From the NCBI RefSeq assembly GCF_001598855.1, contig NZ_BCZS01000001.1:434001-498000 (forward strand): a stretch of 64,000 nucleotides of DNA, read 5' to 3'. Positions 25,890 through 35,197 of the stretch are shown here, piece after piece. The stretch is from Pluralibacter gergoviae ATCC 33028 = NBRC 105706 (lineage in GTDB: Bacteria > Pseudomonadota > Gammaproteobacteria > Enterobacterales > Enterobacteriaceae). The number at the start of each line of letters is the position of its first letter. Position 1 is the stretch's first letter. The notes beneath the pieces were generated by a model. That model worked only from the letters and a program-made list of their open reading frames with translations, had not been told where the DNA came from and made no database searches. The position numbers and the translations under genes were made by a program.

Positions 25890-26564
25890 ATGAAAGCATT
25901 GGCAATTTTTGGCAGCACTGCGCGGTATGAAAGAGAAGCTTCATCAGATATAGATTTAATCGGCCTTTACGATGAGGTTGCAGTTAAATCCATTACTGAG
26001 CAGTCAGTTTCTCTTTTCATGTACCCGGAAAAAAAATTGGTCGAAATGATGACCAATGGTGATTTATTCTCTCTACACTTGGTTAAAGAAGCACAGCCTA
26101 TTTATGGAAATGAGATATTCGAATGCATTTTCTCTAAGTTCAATTATAAAGAAAACTATCAGCAGGAAATGAATGTGTCGATGTTTGTCGCAGAATACAT
26201 CCTTAGTAACTACGAGATGCTAAAGAATTACTCAGAGGCCAATAAGAAACTATCATGGTCACTGCGAACTTTTATCATTGCCGTTTCTGCTCATGATAGA
26301 AAACCTGTTTTTTCCAAAATTAAAATATCGGAATACTTATCTTTCCCAAATTTAACTAGTCAGGATATTTTAGTTGCTATCAATATAAAGGCATTCAAAA
26401 ATAAACTGCCTGATAGTATAATGCTGAAAATAAAGGATATTTTTAGTTATCTTGCAGAGAGTAATAATAGTAGCCCAAGATGTGAAATGGACATTGAACT
26501 GGCGACATCAATTATAAAAAAAATTGGGAATGGTTATTCTGGTTTATTTGTTGGCGGTCAGTAA
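25890..26564 (+). CDS. nucleotidyltransferase-fold protein (MNT-like)
   Basis: A 224-residue protein whose first lines give the polymerase-beta nucleotidyltransferase signature: LAIFGSTARYEREASSDIDL, that is G-S-x-A-R followed by D-x-D. A third carboxylate is not obvious. The remaining ~150 residues are helical, resembling a HEPN/KNTase-C-like partner domain. There is no good ribosome site before 25890, since the preceding 25 bases are the hairpin. Stand-alone enzymes of this fold act as MNT antitoxins or modify RNA or antibiotics. No HEPN toxin gene is adjacent. Confidence 0.75.
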   Translation: MKALAIFGSTARYEREASSDIDLIGLYDEVAVKSITEQSVSLFMYPEKKLVEMMTNGDLFSLHLVKEAQPIYGNEIFECIFSKFNYKENYQQEMNVSMFVAEYILSNYEMLKNYSEANKKLSWSLRTFIIAVSAHDRKPVFSKIKISEYLSFPNLTSQDILVAINIKAFKNKLPDSIMLKIKDIFSYLAESNNSSPRCEMDIELATSIIKKIGNGYSGLFVGGQ

Positions 26565-26569
26565 AATAG

Positions 26570-26811
26570 TCCGGCAGTTCAGACGGGCTGAATTTTTTAA
26601 AATTTATAGCTATTTCCTGCAGTGACTGAACGCTTAGGCGCTGGTTGACGTCACAAGGGCTAGTATCTACGCCGCGGAACCAGTACTCGCGGTCAAAGAT
26701 ATTATCGATTCTGACATAGCCGTTAAGCATGGTGCTGCCAGATTTGTACAAGTACCGGCTTACCTTGTATTCCGTATCCAGTAGGACGGCATCTGGCACA
26801 GAGCAGCCTGT
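26570..26811 (-). pseudogene. C-terminal fragment of a TonB-dependent receptor
   Basis: Reading leftward: VPDAVLLDTEYKVSRYLYKS, then GSTMLNGYVRIDNIFDREYW. NGYVRIDNIFDREYW is the conserved last-but-one strand region of TonB-dependent outer-membrane receptors. There is no start and no upstream domain, and the usual C-terminal aromatic end is degraded. It is probably a scar from recombination within the cargo zone. Confidence 0.45.
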
Positions 26812-26857
26812 CAGATTAGGTTTAGCCTTGTGCCTTATGGTGTTAGATCAAATCGAA

Positions 26858-27142
26858 CTAATACAGATTAACATCTGCCCGGAGTGCCAGCAGCCGCCGT
26901 TCCAAATTATCCAGTCTTTCTTCGAGGTCATAGCTCTGCTGCTCAATATCTTCCAGCGTTTCTGACAGAACATCACGAAGCAGCACAAAATTTGCCTGTA
27001 GAGCATAGACAAAATCGCTGCCGCGAGTCAGTAACGCTTCGCGCGGTATGTCCTGCAATGCGGAATGCGTCATCCATGTCACCAGCGCTTTTGCGCTCAT
27101 TTCTGTCAGTACGTCCGAAAGTCGGTCAGTTTCTCTGTTCAT
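26858..27142 (-). CDS. coiled-coil protein of the mobilisation region
   Basis: About 94 residues starting MNRETDRLSDVLTEMSAKAL (AGGA upstream at the 27142 ATG). The last 40 residues, EDIEQQSYDLEERLDNLERR and on, are a clear coiled coil. It follows mobC on the same strand, so it is likely co-transcribed with the relaxase and may be an accessory mobilisation factor. No named family is recognised. Confidence 0.65.
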   Translation of the reverse strand: MNRETDRLSDVLTEMSAKALVTWMTHSALQDIPREALLTRGSDFVYALQANFVLLRDVLSETLEDIEQQSYDLEERLDNLERRLLALRADVNLY

Positions 27143-27248
27143 TCTGGAGTCCTGTCTGTTCTGATGTTGGGGAGTATTTCGAAAGGGCATGATTTCCGGT
27201 CGTTGTGCTGCTGGTGGACGGGTTGGGGCAGTTGGTGATAGAGAAGAA

Positions 27249-27998
27249 CTATATGCAGAGGCCTACATCGAGCTGTTGCAGCTCGTCGAGTGTGTAGATG
27301 CGAAAGACATTCCGGTGGCGGGTTTCCAGCGGGATGTGCTGATGGTTAACGATAACGTGCCTGATGCTGTCAAAGAGCCGTTCAAGGCCGCGCTTTTTCT
27401 GCGGATCCGGCACAATATAAAAAACGTAAATCCAGTCTTTACGGGTTCGGGCAAGCAAATGACTGGCGATGATCGACTGATATCGGGCTCTGGTTTTCAG
27501 ACGGCGCTCTGTCTCAATGGCGATCACGGTGCCGCCGGGTAGGGTGATTAGTCCGTCCGGGCGGTGACTGACCTGATAACGACTGAGGAAGGTTGTGCGA
27601 TCGCCATTTATCCACCCGGATGCGCCTTTTTGCTCAAGGATAATCCGGGCTGCCTGATTATCAAGGTGATGTTCCAACGTCCAGCCGGTGATTTTTGAAG
27701 GCTCAAACCGCGCCGGGAAAAGCGCATCGTCGGGGGTTAATACAACGGCCAGCCCGTCAGTGGTTATGCCCCATAATGAAATTTTCATCGTGCGCGATAC
27801 CAGGACATGTTTTTGTATCAAGCCCATACCCTCGGCTTTTGAAAGCAGGGAATACAGTGATTTATGATCCCTGAAACCGAACAGCAGCATCAGTGTTTTA
27901 AAGTCACTGTACGTTTCCTCCTTCAGAAAATTCAGCAGTCGTTGTATTTTTTCGTGGTGTCGCGTCTGGCGTTCGCTGTATGCGGTGATAAGCATCAT
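27249..27998 (-). CDS. mobC: MobC: MOBC-family conjugative relaxase
   Basis: A 249-residue protein. Residues about 10-85 form a winged-helix replication-relaxation-like region. HHLDNQAARIILEQKG, then HRPDGLITLPGGTVIAIETE give the D...E-x-E acidic set of the restriction-endonuclease-like MOBC relaxases (CloDF13 MobC type), which nick oriT without a tyrosine nucleophile. It lies 9 bases after mobB on the same strand. The mobB-mobC pair next to a VirB system matches ICEKp1/HPI-type elements. Confidence 0.85.
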   Translation of the reverse strand: MMLITAYSERQTRHHEKIQRLLNFLKEETYSDFKTLMLLFGFRDHKSLYSLLSKAEGMGLIQKHVLVSRTMKISLWGITTDGLAVVLTPDDALFPARFEPSKITGWTLEHHLDNQAARIILEQKGASGWINGDRTTFLSRYQVSHRPDGLITLPGGTVIAIETERRLKTRARYQSIIASHLLARTRKDWIYVFYIVPDPQKKRGLERLFDSIRHVIVNHQHIPLETRHRNVFRIYTLDELQQLDVGLCI

Positions 27999-28007
27999 TC
28001 CCCCCCT

Positions 28008-29882
28008 TTAAAAATCCAGCAATGACGGGTTTTCCTCTTTATCGGCATTCGGTGTTGTTGTGTCTTTTTTGTCCGCCTCATCAAAAAAAAGATCGGGCCG
28101 CGTTGTGGTGATATCCGGTGTTGATGCGGGTTCAGGGGAAGTTTCCTCCTCGTTAAAATCCAGGGTGATGTTTACCGTTGCGGCGTTGGCGGCAATCGCA
28201 GGCGACACGGCGCAGATCTCCAGCTCGCGTTTCTTCACCCTGATGGGCGAAATCAGCGAAGCAGAGGGGAGTGTTTTTGTCGTAAAAATGAAGCTGACAA
28301 AATCGGGTAGATTCAGGATCATATTGCTGTCGGTAAAGAAACGCTCGGCCTGCCTGATGGTGCGTTCATCGTCGATAGTCTCTGTCAGCACGGCGTCGGT
28401 TTTCGCTTTACGGACCTCATCATCGACTAATATGGTGCCGGACATCCTTGCCACCCATTCAGCGGTATCCGGGTCCATGACGCGATAAACCAGTTTGAAT
28501 TTGGCGTTTTCAACGACCGCGCCGACAACGGCGTCCCCTTTCAAATCTGCCGGACAGTCTTTTAAATCGGCAATCGACTGATGGTCCATAATAATATGTA
28601 CGCCTTTATCCCGCGCCGCGCCTAAACCTTCGAGCGCTGGCCTGGATAAATGGTATTTCAGTTCGGAAAGATAAATAGCAATGGGGCGGGGGACGTCTTT
28701 CACCCGTTCACGCCTTTCTGCCAGCTGGTACAGGCGAACCAGCAGCATGCGCTGAGCGGTAATGATTTTGCTGTTGCGCATTGAGCCAATCACATAACAG
28801 CAACCCCCTTCATCAAATATCCTATTAAGCGAAAATCCTGTCGGCGCATTGATGGCATTGAGCAGGGCCAGCTCTTCAATTTTCCCGAAGAAGGCTTTTA
28901 TCTTATCTGCAATACCCTGAACGTAGTCTCCGTTATACACATCCCGAATGGTTGAGGCAGTATTACGGGTGACAAATTGTGCGGCTATCCGGGCAGCTTT
29001 CCGGTCGTCAATGCGATAAAAATCTGACTCCTGACCTTTCTCAGCCAGACTGAAACCGGCAACAAAAAGCTCTTCCAGCTCATCGGCGGTGATTTCTTCA
29101 ATCAGATTTAACTGGTATGCCTGTTTCCTCAGGTCAATTAAGGCAAAGGGCTTCCCGGCATCTTTACAGGCTTTTCGGTAAAGGTGCGGAGCCCATTCAT
29201 CATCCTTGGGGTCCATAACAAATACGCCTTCACCGGCCAGAATACTTTGATAAAGTAATATCCCGGAGGCAACCCCTTTGCCGGCGCCGGTGGTGCCGAT
29301 GATATCCGCGTGTTGTTTTTGCCAGTCTTTTAACGGCAGGTACATCGGCTGAATATCGCGGTCCATGCCAATAAATAACCCTTTGTTCAGGTGGATATAA
29401 TCCAGCGGGTCATAATGCAATGTTTCCGGCAGCAGTGATTTCACCGTACGGACATCGGTGCGCAATTCCCGTTCAAGCGCTGTTTTCCTGACGAGGCGTT
29501 TCTTTATTTTGTCTAATTCAGGGGTTAATACCCTACGCAGCAGAATATGGAAAATAAAACCTGTTACGGTAAAGGTAATCAGCACCGGCCATGCCAGAAC
29601 CGGAATGCTGTCGACGACCCGGCCTTGATAAAGCCACTGGAAAATCCAGATAACAATCGGGGCCATCGTACCGGAAAGAAAACACAGCAGGGAAAAAGCA
29701 ATAATCAGCTTTTGCCACAACGGGGCTTTTTGCCGTTCATCGCTTTTCATCGACGCGAAAAATGGCATCGTCAGCCCCGATAACAGCGCCAGCATCAGCT
29801 GATGCTGTTGTATAAAAGCCATGACGCTCAGCGCGCCATTCACTATCGGCGACAGTGAAACGGCCAGCTTATTCAAAATCAC
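28008..29882 (-). CDS. mobB: MobB: VirD4/TraG-like coupling protein
   Basis: About 624 residues. The GTG at 29882 with GAAGGAGG close upstream is the likely start, since an in-frame ATG 30 bases earlier has no site. Two or more N-terminal membrane segments (residues about 10-110) precede IIGTTGAGKGVASGIL, the Walker A, and FVMDPKDDEWAPH, the Walker B. SELKYHLSRPALEGLGAARD and IIMDHQSIADL are typical of coupling proteins. It docks the relaxase-DNA complex onto the VirB channel at the inner membrane. The start faces the oriT-like region. Confidence 0.9.
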   Translation of the reverse strand: MILNKLAVSLSPIVNGALSVMAFIQQHQLMLALLSGLTMPFFASMKSDERQKAPLWQKLIIAFSLLCFLSGTMAPIVIWIFQWLYQGRVVDSIPVLAWPVLITFTVTGFIFHILLRRVLTPELDKIKKRLVRKTALERELRTDVRTVKSLLPETLHYDPLDYIHLNKGLFIGMDRDIQPMYLPLKDWQKQHADIIGTTGAGKGVASGILLYQSILAGEGVFVMDPKDDEWAPHLYRKACKDAGKPFALIDLRKQAYQLNLIEEITADELEELFVAGFSLAEKGQESDFYRIDDRKAARIAAQFVTRNTASTIRDVYNGDYVQGIADKIKAFFGKIEELALLNAINAPTGFSLNRIFDEGGCCYVIGSMRNSKIITAQRMLLVRLYQLAERRERVKDVPRPIAIYLSELKYHLSRPALEGLGAARDKGVHIIMDHQSIADLKDCPADLKGDAVVGAVVENAKFKLVYRVMDPDTAEWVARMSGTILVDDEVRKAKTDAVLTETIDDERTIRQAERFFTDSNMILNLPDFVSFIFTTKTLPSASLISPIRVKKRELEICAVSPAIAANAATVNITLDFNEEETSPEPASTPDITTTRPDLFFDEADKKDTTTPNADKEENPSLLDF

Positions 29883-29982
29883 GATGCCTCCTTCGTCAGC
29901 AGTTCGCCCCATGACATCGCCCCATCAATTCGCCCCACGGTATCGGGCGAAAAGGCGGGGCGAACGTCCGGGGTAAAGAAGG

Positions 29983-30349
29983 TGGCCGCATTGCGGCCAT
30001 GTGCCGGAAAGCATGCTTCCCGGCACCAAACGGCTTGCGCCAGTTCATGCGGGCTGGACGCCCTTATGATATGTCGCATGGGGGTAATGTCGCGGCTGGA
30101 CGCCGCGCCAAAACCCCCAGGGTCAACGGCGGCACACCGTCGCCCGCTACGCGCGACCACCCCCTTTAAGACGGTCGCTTTCGCCTTTTTATTCCCTTTG
30201 CTCGTGCCTCGCAGCGGGAATAAAAGGGAAGCTGACCTTTAAAGAGGGTGGTCGCGCCACGCTACCGGCTTTTGGCCGGTGACTTAGCCGCGACGGTGTG
30301 CGGGGCTTACGCCCCCCAAATAAAGCGCTGTCGTGGGCGACAGCTTTTC
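29983..30349. other. oriT: candidate oriT region with nested inverted repeats
   Basis: About 750 bases (29883-30631) carry no credible gene but dense dyad symmetry. TGGCCGC/GCGGCCA lies at 29983-29999. A 26-bp near-palindrome, GTGCCGG...CCGGCAC around AAGCATGCTT, occupies 30001-30026. GGCTGGACGCC is directly repeated at 30052 and 30094. A nested fold-back follows: GCACACCGTCG (30132) with CGACGGTGTGC (30291); GCGCGACCACCCCCTTTAA (30151) with its near-exact complement (30239); CCTTTTTATTCCC (30184) with GGGAATAAAAGG (30216). It lies immediately upstream of mobB-mobC, the usual oriT position. Confidence 0.65.
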
Positions 30350-30631
30350 GCTCGCTGGGGCGGCGAAATTTATTCGGCTCCCCCCGGCCGGCAAAATCCG
30401 CGTGGGCGCGGCTGTTTGCCGGTGAGGCGCGGTGCCTGAACTATTTTCGCTCCTTAACCCGCGAAAATAATTCTGTCCGCTGCCTCATTTTTACGGCCCG
30501 CATTTCTTCACTCCTTGATCCGCGAAAAATGTGCTGGGCCGTAAAAACCTGAAAACCGCCACGCCTTAAGCCGGACTCGGCTGAAATATTCCGCTGTCGT
30601 TTGAGAGCTGAGAATAAAATAATAGCAGGGG

Positions 30632-30937
30632 TTAATATTGGCTCTCGCGGATTTCCCTGATGATGTCGGAATAACACTGACGACTTTCTTTAATGCTGGT
30701 TTCATCCAGCGTAAATCCACGCCGGTTGGCTTCCTCTGTCAGCGTTATTCTGTCGGTGGCGTTCAGCGTTTGCAGCAACTGCAATAACCGGCAGACAACC
30801 CGGTAGTGATAAATTTCATAATAAAGGCCGCATCCGTGCATCGCCTCATTTTCAATGTGCTCAATAACACAAACTGCGCGCATGGAATCCCCACGCTGAT
30901 GTGTCCAGGGATGCTGAATAAAACCCGGTTTGGTCAT
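30632..30937 (-). CDS. uncharacterised ICE protein
   Basis: 101 residues, MTKPGFIQHPWTHQRGDSMR and on, with GGAGG nine bases before the ATG at 30937. It is helical, rich in acidic and basic residues, and contains several Cys and His but no clear motif. It is the last gene of the VirB transcription unit before the oriT-like region, so it may be a transfer accessory protein. Confidence 0.65.
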   Translation of the reverse strand: MTKPGFIQHPWTHQRGDSMRAVCVIEHIENEAMHGCGLYYEIYHYRVVCRLLQLLQTLNATDRITLTEEANRRGFTLDETSIKESRQCYSDIIREIRESQY

Positions 30938-30955
30938 AAAGATAACCTCCGCTAA

Positions 30956-31258
30956 TTAACTACGCACGCGGCCAAATTTATTGATAATTTGGCTGATTAT
31001 TGCCGGGTCTGCCGAGTCACATTCAAGTAAGAACGATTTTCTGGCATCGACAGTATGGTCCGGCAGAAAACCGTGCTCGTTCTTTTTCACGATATTAAAG
31101 AATGCACGTTCGGCCGAATGGCATTCATTGCCGCCGCCGTTCCCGGTGGCTTTACCGTACATGCATAACACCACTTCACAGGCGTCAGCGGCCATGACGG
31201 AGGTTGAATATGACGCCATAATGCAGAGCAATAATGCGGAGGATATTGCTTTTTTCAT
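30956..31258 (-). CDS. TrbM/KikA-like conjugal transfer protein
   Basis: About 100 residues. The ATG at 31258 is preceded by AAGG, giving MKKAISSALLLCIMASYSTS and VMAADACEVVLCMYG, a classic signal peptide followed by the ACEVVLC motif of TrbM/KikA proteins. HSAERAFFNIVKKNEHG and SFLLEC supply the other conserved residues, and several Cys suggest periplasmic disulfides. It lies just downstream of virB11. Confidence 0.75.
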   Translation of the reverse strand: MKKAISSALLLCIMASYSTSVMAADACEVVLCMYGKATGNGGGNECHSAERAFFNIVKKNEHGFLPDHTVDARKSFLLECDSADPAIISQIINKFGRVRS

Positions 31259-31307
31259 TTTGGTCACCTTCATATTTAAACGAGGGTTGCGTAATTCGAT
31301 AAGTTAT

Positions 31308-32336
31308 TTATTGAAGTCCTTTACTGAATACACCTCTCATGCCATTAAGATGAAGGGGTTTAAAATAAACATCATTCATCCGGCGTACGTCACCGTGAAT
31401 ATCAATGCTGACTATCACATCAATGCTTTTTAGCACCTTGCGTAACAGCACGTCGAAAGGCATGTTCCGGCAGTCGGGATTTTCATAGCAGCTGTCAATT
31501 ATCCCTTCAATACATTCTTCCGGGCTGCCCGCATGCAGGGAAGTCATCAATCCCTCATGCCCGGAACCGACGATTTTCAGTGCATCCCAGGCTTCCCGAC
31601 CGCGAATTTCTGCCAGTAATATCCGGTCAGGGTTCATACGATAATTGGCACGTATCAGCCTGCCGGGCGTGACAATGGCATTATCCCCGGCATCCGCCGG
31701 ATAAAAGAGATGGACATAATTGGTGTGATGATAGAACCGGATTTCGGGATTATCTTCGATGGTGGTCAGCCTGAGGTGCCGGGGAATATGGTGCAGCAGC
31801 GTTTTCATATAGGTGGTTTTACCGGATCCGGTTTCACCGACGATAAAAATCGTCTTGCCGTATTCCACCGCTTTTTCCATAAAGCGGGGCATATCCTCAC
31901 TCTGATAATAGCGTGTCAGTTCAACATCTTTGCCTTCCGTTCGCTCCTGACCGGTGACCGGATTATAAAATCCCGCATCAATCCATGACTGATGCGTTTT
32001 CTGCCCGAATGCGGGCTTGCGCAGCGTAATGGATACGGTATTGCGCTCACAGGCCGGGGGAATAATGGCCTGAATGCGCTCGCCTGATTCAAGCGTGGCG
32101 GAAAGGATCGGCGAGGTGTCGTCGATATTATCGTCCTGCCATGACGCCAGCGCTCTGGCAAAGGCGTAACACTGACGCAGCGTAATCGGGGCTTCGTGTC
32201 TTCGCCATTTCCCCCGGATTTTGGTATGCAGTTCACCCGGCCGGTTAACGGCAATATCCGTCAGGCCGTCCTGCGCAATAAAATCACCAAACAGCTGGTT
32301 TTTCATAAAATCCAGCGACAGGTTTTCAGCGTTCAT
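31308..32336 (-). CDS. virB11: VirB11 traffic ATPase
   Basis: A 342-residue hexameric ATPase of the VirB11/PulE class. IFIVGETGSGKTTYMKTLL is Walker A (near residue 165), TTIEDNPEI the Asp box, RILLAEIRGREAWDALK Walker B, and GHEGLMTSLHAGSPEE the His box. The start overlaps the virB10 stop by 11 bases, indicating translational coupling. It powers pilus assembly and substrate transfer with VirB4. Confidence 0.93.
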   Translation of the reverse strand: MNAENLSLDFMKNQLFGDFIAQDGLTDIAVNRPGELHTKIRGKWRRHEAPITLRQCYAFARALASWQDDNIDDTSPILSATLESGERIQAIIPPACERNTVSITLRKPAFGQKTHQSWIDAGFYNPVTGQERTEGKDVELTRYYQSEDMPRFMEKAVEYGKTIFIVGETGSGKTTYMKTLLHHIPRHLRLTTIEDNPEIRFYHHTNYVHLFYPADAGDNAIVTPGRLIRANYRMNPDRILLAEIRGREAWDALKIVGSGHEGLMTSLHAGSPEECIEGIIDSCYENPDCRNMPFDVLLRKVLKSIDVIVSIDIHGDVRRMNDVYFKPLHLNGMRGVFSKGLQ

Positions 32337-33630
32337 ACCACCTCTTTTTCAGTCGCAGCTGCCAGACGGATGAGAAATCAATGTCGGTGCCGGTCATGAT
32401 CCCGATGACATCACCCTGATTCAGGTACAGGGTGGGCGGGATACTGATGCTGTTGTCCAGCGTCGTTTTCGCCATTTCCGCCGTGGCGGCGCGGGTGTTT
32501 TCGGTGTAGTCGGTATTGCGGTCTTTCCCCGGGGCAGCAACCGACGCCGCCGCAGCCACGTCCTGCACGGTACTGAGCATCAGGGCATTGCCGAAGCGCT
32601 CCCAGAAATGGTTGTCGATCCAACCTGAGATCCCCGCCTCGCCGAGCGGGCCGCTGGCCTGCGTATCAGTTAGCGGGATTTGCAGGCTGCCGGGCTCAGG
32701 CGTACGCAGCTCCGTCCACAGCACAAACATCCGGCTGCGTCCGTGTTGCAGCGCCCCGGTGCGGTAGATGCCACGGGCGACCGTTCCCGCCGGGATCAGC
32801 GTCACATGGTTGCTGGCGCTGTAAACATCTTCACTGACCAGGCAGGAAATATGCCCCCCGACATCGGACACGAAGCGCCACATCATCGAACATGGGATAT
32901 AGCGGTCCACCGGGATATAGAGATCAGGATCGAGACCCAACCGTCTGACGCCGGTGACGCGGGCGACGCCCGGATTGTCGGTGTTATCCGTTTCCGGCGC
33001 GGCAGTATCCGGGCAGCGCAGGCGGCCATCCTTTCCCCTCGCCAGTACTGACGGACAGGATGTGTACGTCGTGGATGATGACCGACTGTCGGACGTTTCT
33101 GCGTGGCTGCGCGTTTCACCCGGGGACGTGCGTGCATTATCGCCCGGCATTGTTCGGGCGTTGTTCAGCCCGTCAGCCAGCGCGGCTGCCTTGTTCAGGG
33201 TGGGTGAGGCCGGTGGCGGGGTTGGCGCGGGAGTGACGGCCTGGCTGGCAGGGTTTGTTTTGTCCTGTGTGTGCGGCCCGAACAGGCCAAACGGGTTACT
33301 GTCCATGCCCAGATTTTGACGCTCATGAAGCGTCTTCCCGGCAGAAGGCGGCGGCGCGGTGTCGGCTTCCTTCCTGTTATCGCCTTTCAATGCACTGAAA
33401 AGACGATCGCCGCCGGATGCCAGGGCGATCACCAGCGCCAGACTCAGCAGGCTGACGATCAGCGTGCGGCGGCCGGATGTCTTACGAAAGCGGGTCACTT
33501 CCGGCTGGCCGGGCGGTGTTTTTTGCTCCGGCTCCTGATACGCCATTGCCGCCCGGGCGCGTTCGCGGGCTTCCGCTTCCCGCTCTGCGGTGGTTTTTTC
33601 CGGTTCATTCGGGACAGGTTTATCGGTCAT
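32326..33630 (-). CDS. virB10: VirB10 core-complex protein
   Basis: 434 residues. A cytoplasmic N-terminus is followed by one membrane helix (RTLIVSLLSLALVIALASGG), a proline-rich periplasmic stretch (TPAPTPPPASPT), and the conserved C-terminal barrel (CSMMWRFVSDVGGHISCLVS, RSRMFVLWTELRTPE, GWIDNHFWERFGNALMLS, YLNQGDVIGIMTGTDIDFS). It bridges both membranes. It overlaps virB9 by 4 bases. Confidence 0.93.
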   Translation of the reverse strand: MTDKPVPNEPEKTTAEREAEARERARAAMAYQEPEQKTPPGQPEVTRFRKTSGRRTLIVSLLSLALVIALASGGDRLFSALKGDNRKEADTAPPPSAGKTLHERQNLGMDSNPFGLFGPHTQDKTNPASQAVTPAPTPPPASPTLNKAAALADGLNNARTMPGDNARTSPGETRSHAETSDSRSSSTTYTSCPSVLARGKDGRLRCPDTAAPETDNTDNPGVARVTGVRRLGLDPDLYIPVDRYIPCSMMWRFVSDVGGHISCLVSEDVYSASNHVTLIPAGTVARGIYRTGALQHGRSRMFVLWTELRTPEPGSLQIPLTDTQASGPLGEAGISGWIDNHFWERFGNALMLSTVQDVAAAASVAAPGKDRNTDYTENTRAATAEMAKTTLDNSISIPPTLYLNQGDVIGIMTGTDIDFSSVWQLRLKKRWYER

Positions 33631-34517
33631 TTCGCCTCCAGCGTAACGGACGGTGAAACAGTGTCGCTGCGGGTTATCGGGATGCGCCCGAATCCGTCGT
33701 TTTCGAGCCCCACCACCGAGGTGCCGTAACGCAACACCAGTTGTGGCGCTGCCGGAACCACCATCACGGTGTAATTACCCTGCTTAACTGTCCGGGGCGT
33801 GAGCGCCTGCTCCCGTCCGTTAACCACCCGGAAAAAGGAAGGCAGGGTTCTGATGGGGGAAAAACCGATATATGCAAATCGACCATCGTCCCAGGCAAAA
33901 TCCGGTGTGATGGAGGTCGAACCGGCGGCTACCCGTTTGATGTAGCGCCAGTTGCGTGGCACGCTGACCTGTCCGAATGCCGCTGCTATCTGCTGCTTCT
34001 CCTGTCTTTCACGCTGCTGCGTCTGACGCGCGGCGCTGGCGGCGGCGGATTGCTGGCGAACCTCGGCCGGATAGTGGTAACGGATAACGAACGCCTGCGC
34101 GGGGGAATCGTGGTCCAGCACGTTCAGCTCCAGGCTGTAATCACGCTTTGAGGTCACCACGAAGAGGTTGGTCTTCCAGTCCTTTGCCGTGGGCAGGAAC
34201 ACCTGGCTGACGTTGTTGCCGCTGGCGTCCGTCACCGGCTGGGTGATGGGGTTCGGGCTGACGCCTACCCGGTTATCACTCTTCGTTACCGTCCAGCCTT
34301 TGGGAAAGCCCGCTTGCGCATCAATCACAGCTTCATCGTCGTCAAACAGCAGCGTGGTGACGTAGCCAGGGCGGGTATTGACGACCGTGGCGTTCTGGCT
34401 GTTATACGATACGTTCTGCATCCGGCCGTCATAACCGCTGCCGCGCGGGGTGTCGGCACTCCATGCCGCGCATGACGCGAGTAAGCCCGTCAGGAGCAGG
34501 ATGTTTTTCAGCATCAT
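33627..34517 (-). CDS. virB9: VirB9 outer core-complex protein
   Basis: 296 residues with a signal peptide (MLKNILLLTGLLASCAAWSA). Conserved VirB9 segments are present: TTLLFDDDEAVIDAQAGF, GWTVTKSDNRVGVSPNP and WRYIKRVAAGSTSITPDFAW followed by DDGRFAYIGFS. With VirB7 and VirB10 it forms the outer-membrane core. It overlaps virB8 by 4 bases and virB10 by 4 bases. Confidence 0.93.
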   Translation of the reverse strand: MMLKNILLLTGLLASCAAWSADTPRGSGYDGRMQNVSYNSQNATVVNTRPGYVTTLLFDDDEAVIDAQAGFPKGWTVTKSDNRVGVSPNPITQPVTDASGNNVSQVFLPTAKDWKTNLFVVTSKRDYSLELNVLDHDSPAQAFVIRYHYPAEVRQQSAAASAARQTQQRERQEKQQIAAAFGQVSVPRNWRYIKRVAAGSTSITPDFAWDDGRFAYIGFSPIRTLPSFFRVVNGREQALTPRTVKQGNYTVMVVPAAPQLVLRYGTSVVGLENDGFGRIPITRSDTVSPSVTLEAK

Positions 34518-35197
34518 TCGCTCCTCAGTTCTTTATCGCGCTGGTAGCTGGTGACGATAAAGCCCAGCGGGTTCACTTCACGCTGACTGTCGGTCAGTTG
34601 CTGATGCGGGACATAACGATAAGTCAGGCGGATATTCCAGAAGTCCGTTTTCACTGAATTATCAGAAATACGGCGGAGGGTGCGCTTAATACGCAGTGTT
34701 GCCAGGCTATCCGGCCCGGTGGCAGGCGCATGCACATTAGAAATAATGTCGATATAGACGACGTATTCGGCTTTATTAAAAATAACGTCCGGTGCCTGGT
34801 CGCCGTTAAACCCGTCCAGATAATCCCGGTTCACGCTGTCGCTGTTAAATAACTGTACGTCGTCGTAATCACGCTGGAGGGAGAAATAATTATATCCCTC
34901 ACGGAGTCTGACATAGTGTGCCGCCAGTGAATGGGCCAGCGCTTTTTCAGACGCCATATCCCGCTCTTTAATGCGGGTCATATACTCATAACGACCGGTC
35001 TGTTTATCCACCGACCACAATTCAATGTCAGTGGTTTTCAGCGGCAGCAGAATAATCATGGCCGTGATAGCCAGTGCAGCCAGAATCAGCCCGGCAGCGG
35101 CCACCCGCCAGGCAATTTTGCGGGAACGCTCTTCCTTTTCCAGCAGGATGGATTCAAAAGAGCGCGAGACATTAATGATGCGCTGAATATCAGACAT
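34514..35197 (-). CDS. virB8: VirB8 inner-membrane assembly factor
   Basis: 227 residues with one N-terminal membrane helix (VAAAGLILAALAITAMIILL) and a periplasmic NTF2-like domain containing YVRLREGYNYFSLQRDYDDV and the WNIRLTYRYVP strand. This is the VirB8 pattern. Its ATG overlaps the stop of virB7. Confidence 0.92.
   Translation of the reverse strand: MSDIQRIINVSRSFESILLEKEERSRKIAWRVAAAGLILAALAITAMIILLPLKTTDIELWSVDKQTGRYEYMTRIKERDMASEKALAHSLAAHYVRLREGYNYFSLQRDYDDVQLFNSDSVNRDYLDGFNGDQAPDVIFNKAEYVVYIDIISNVHAPATGPDSLATLRIKRTLRRISDNSVKTDFWNIRLTYRYVPHQQLTDSQREVNPLGFIVTSYQRDKELRSE

Noticed and set aside
27189-27542. 117-residue plus-strand frame opposite mobC
   Set aside because: Antisense shadow. 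mobC has the relaxase residues and operon context.
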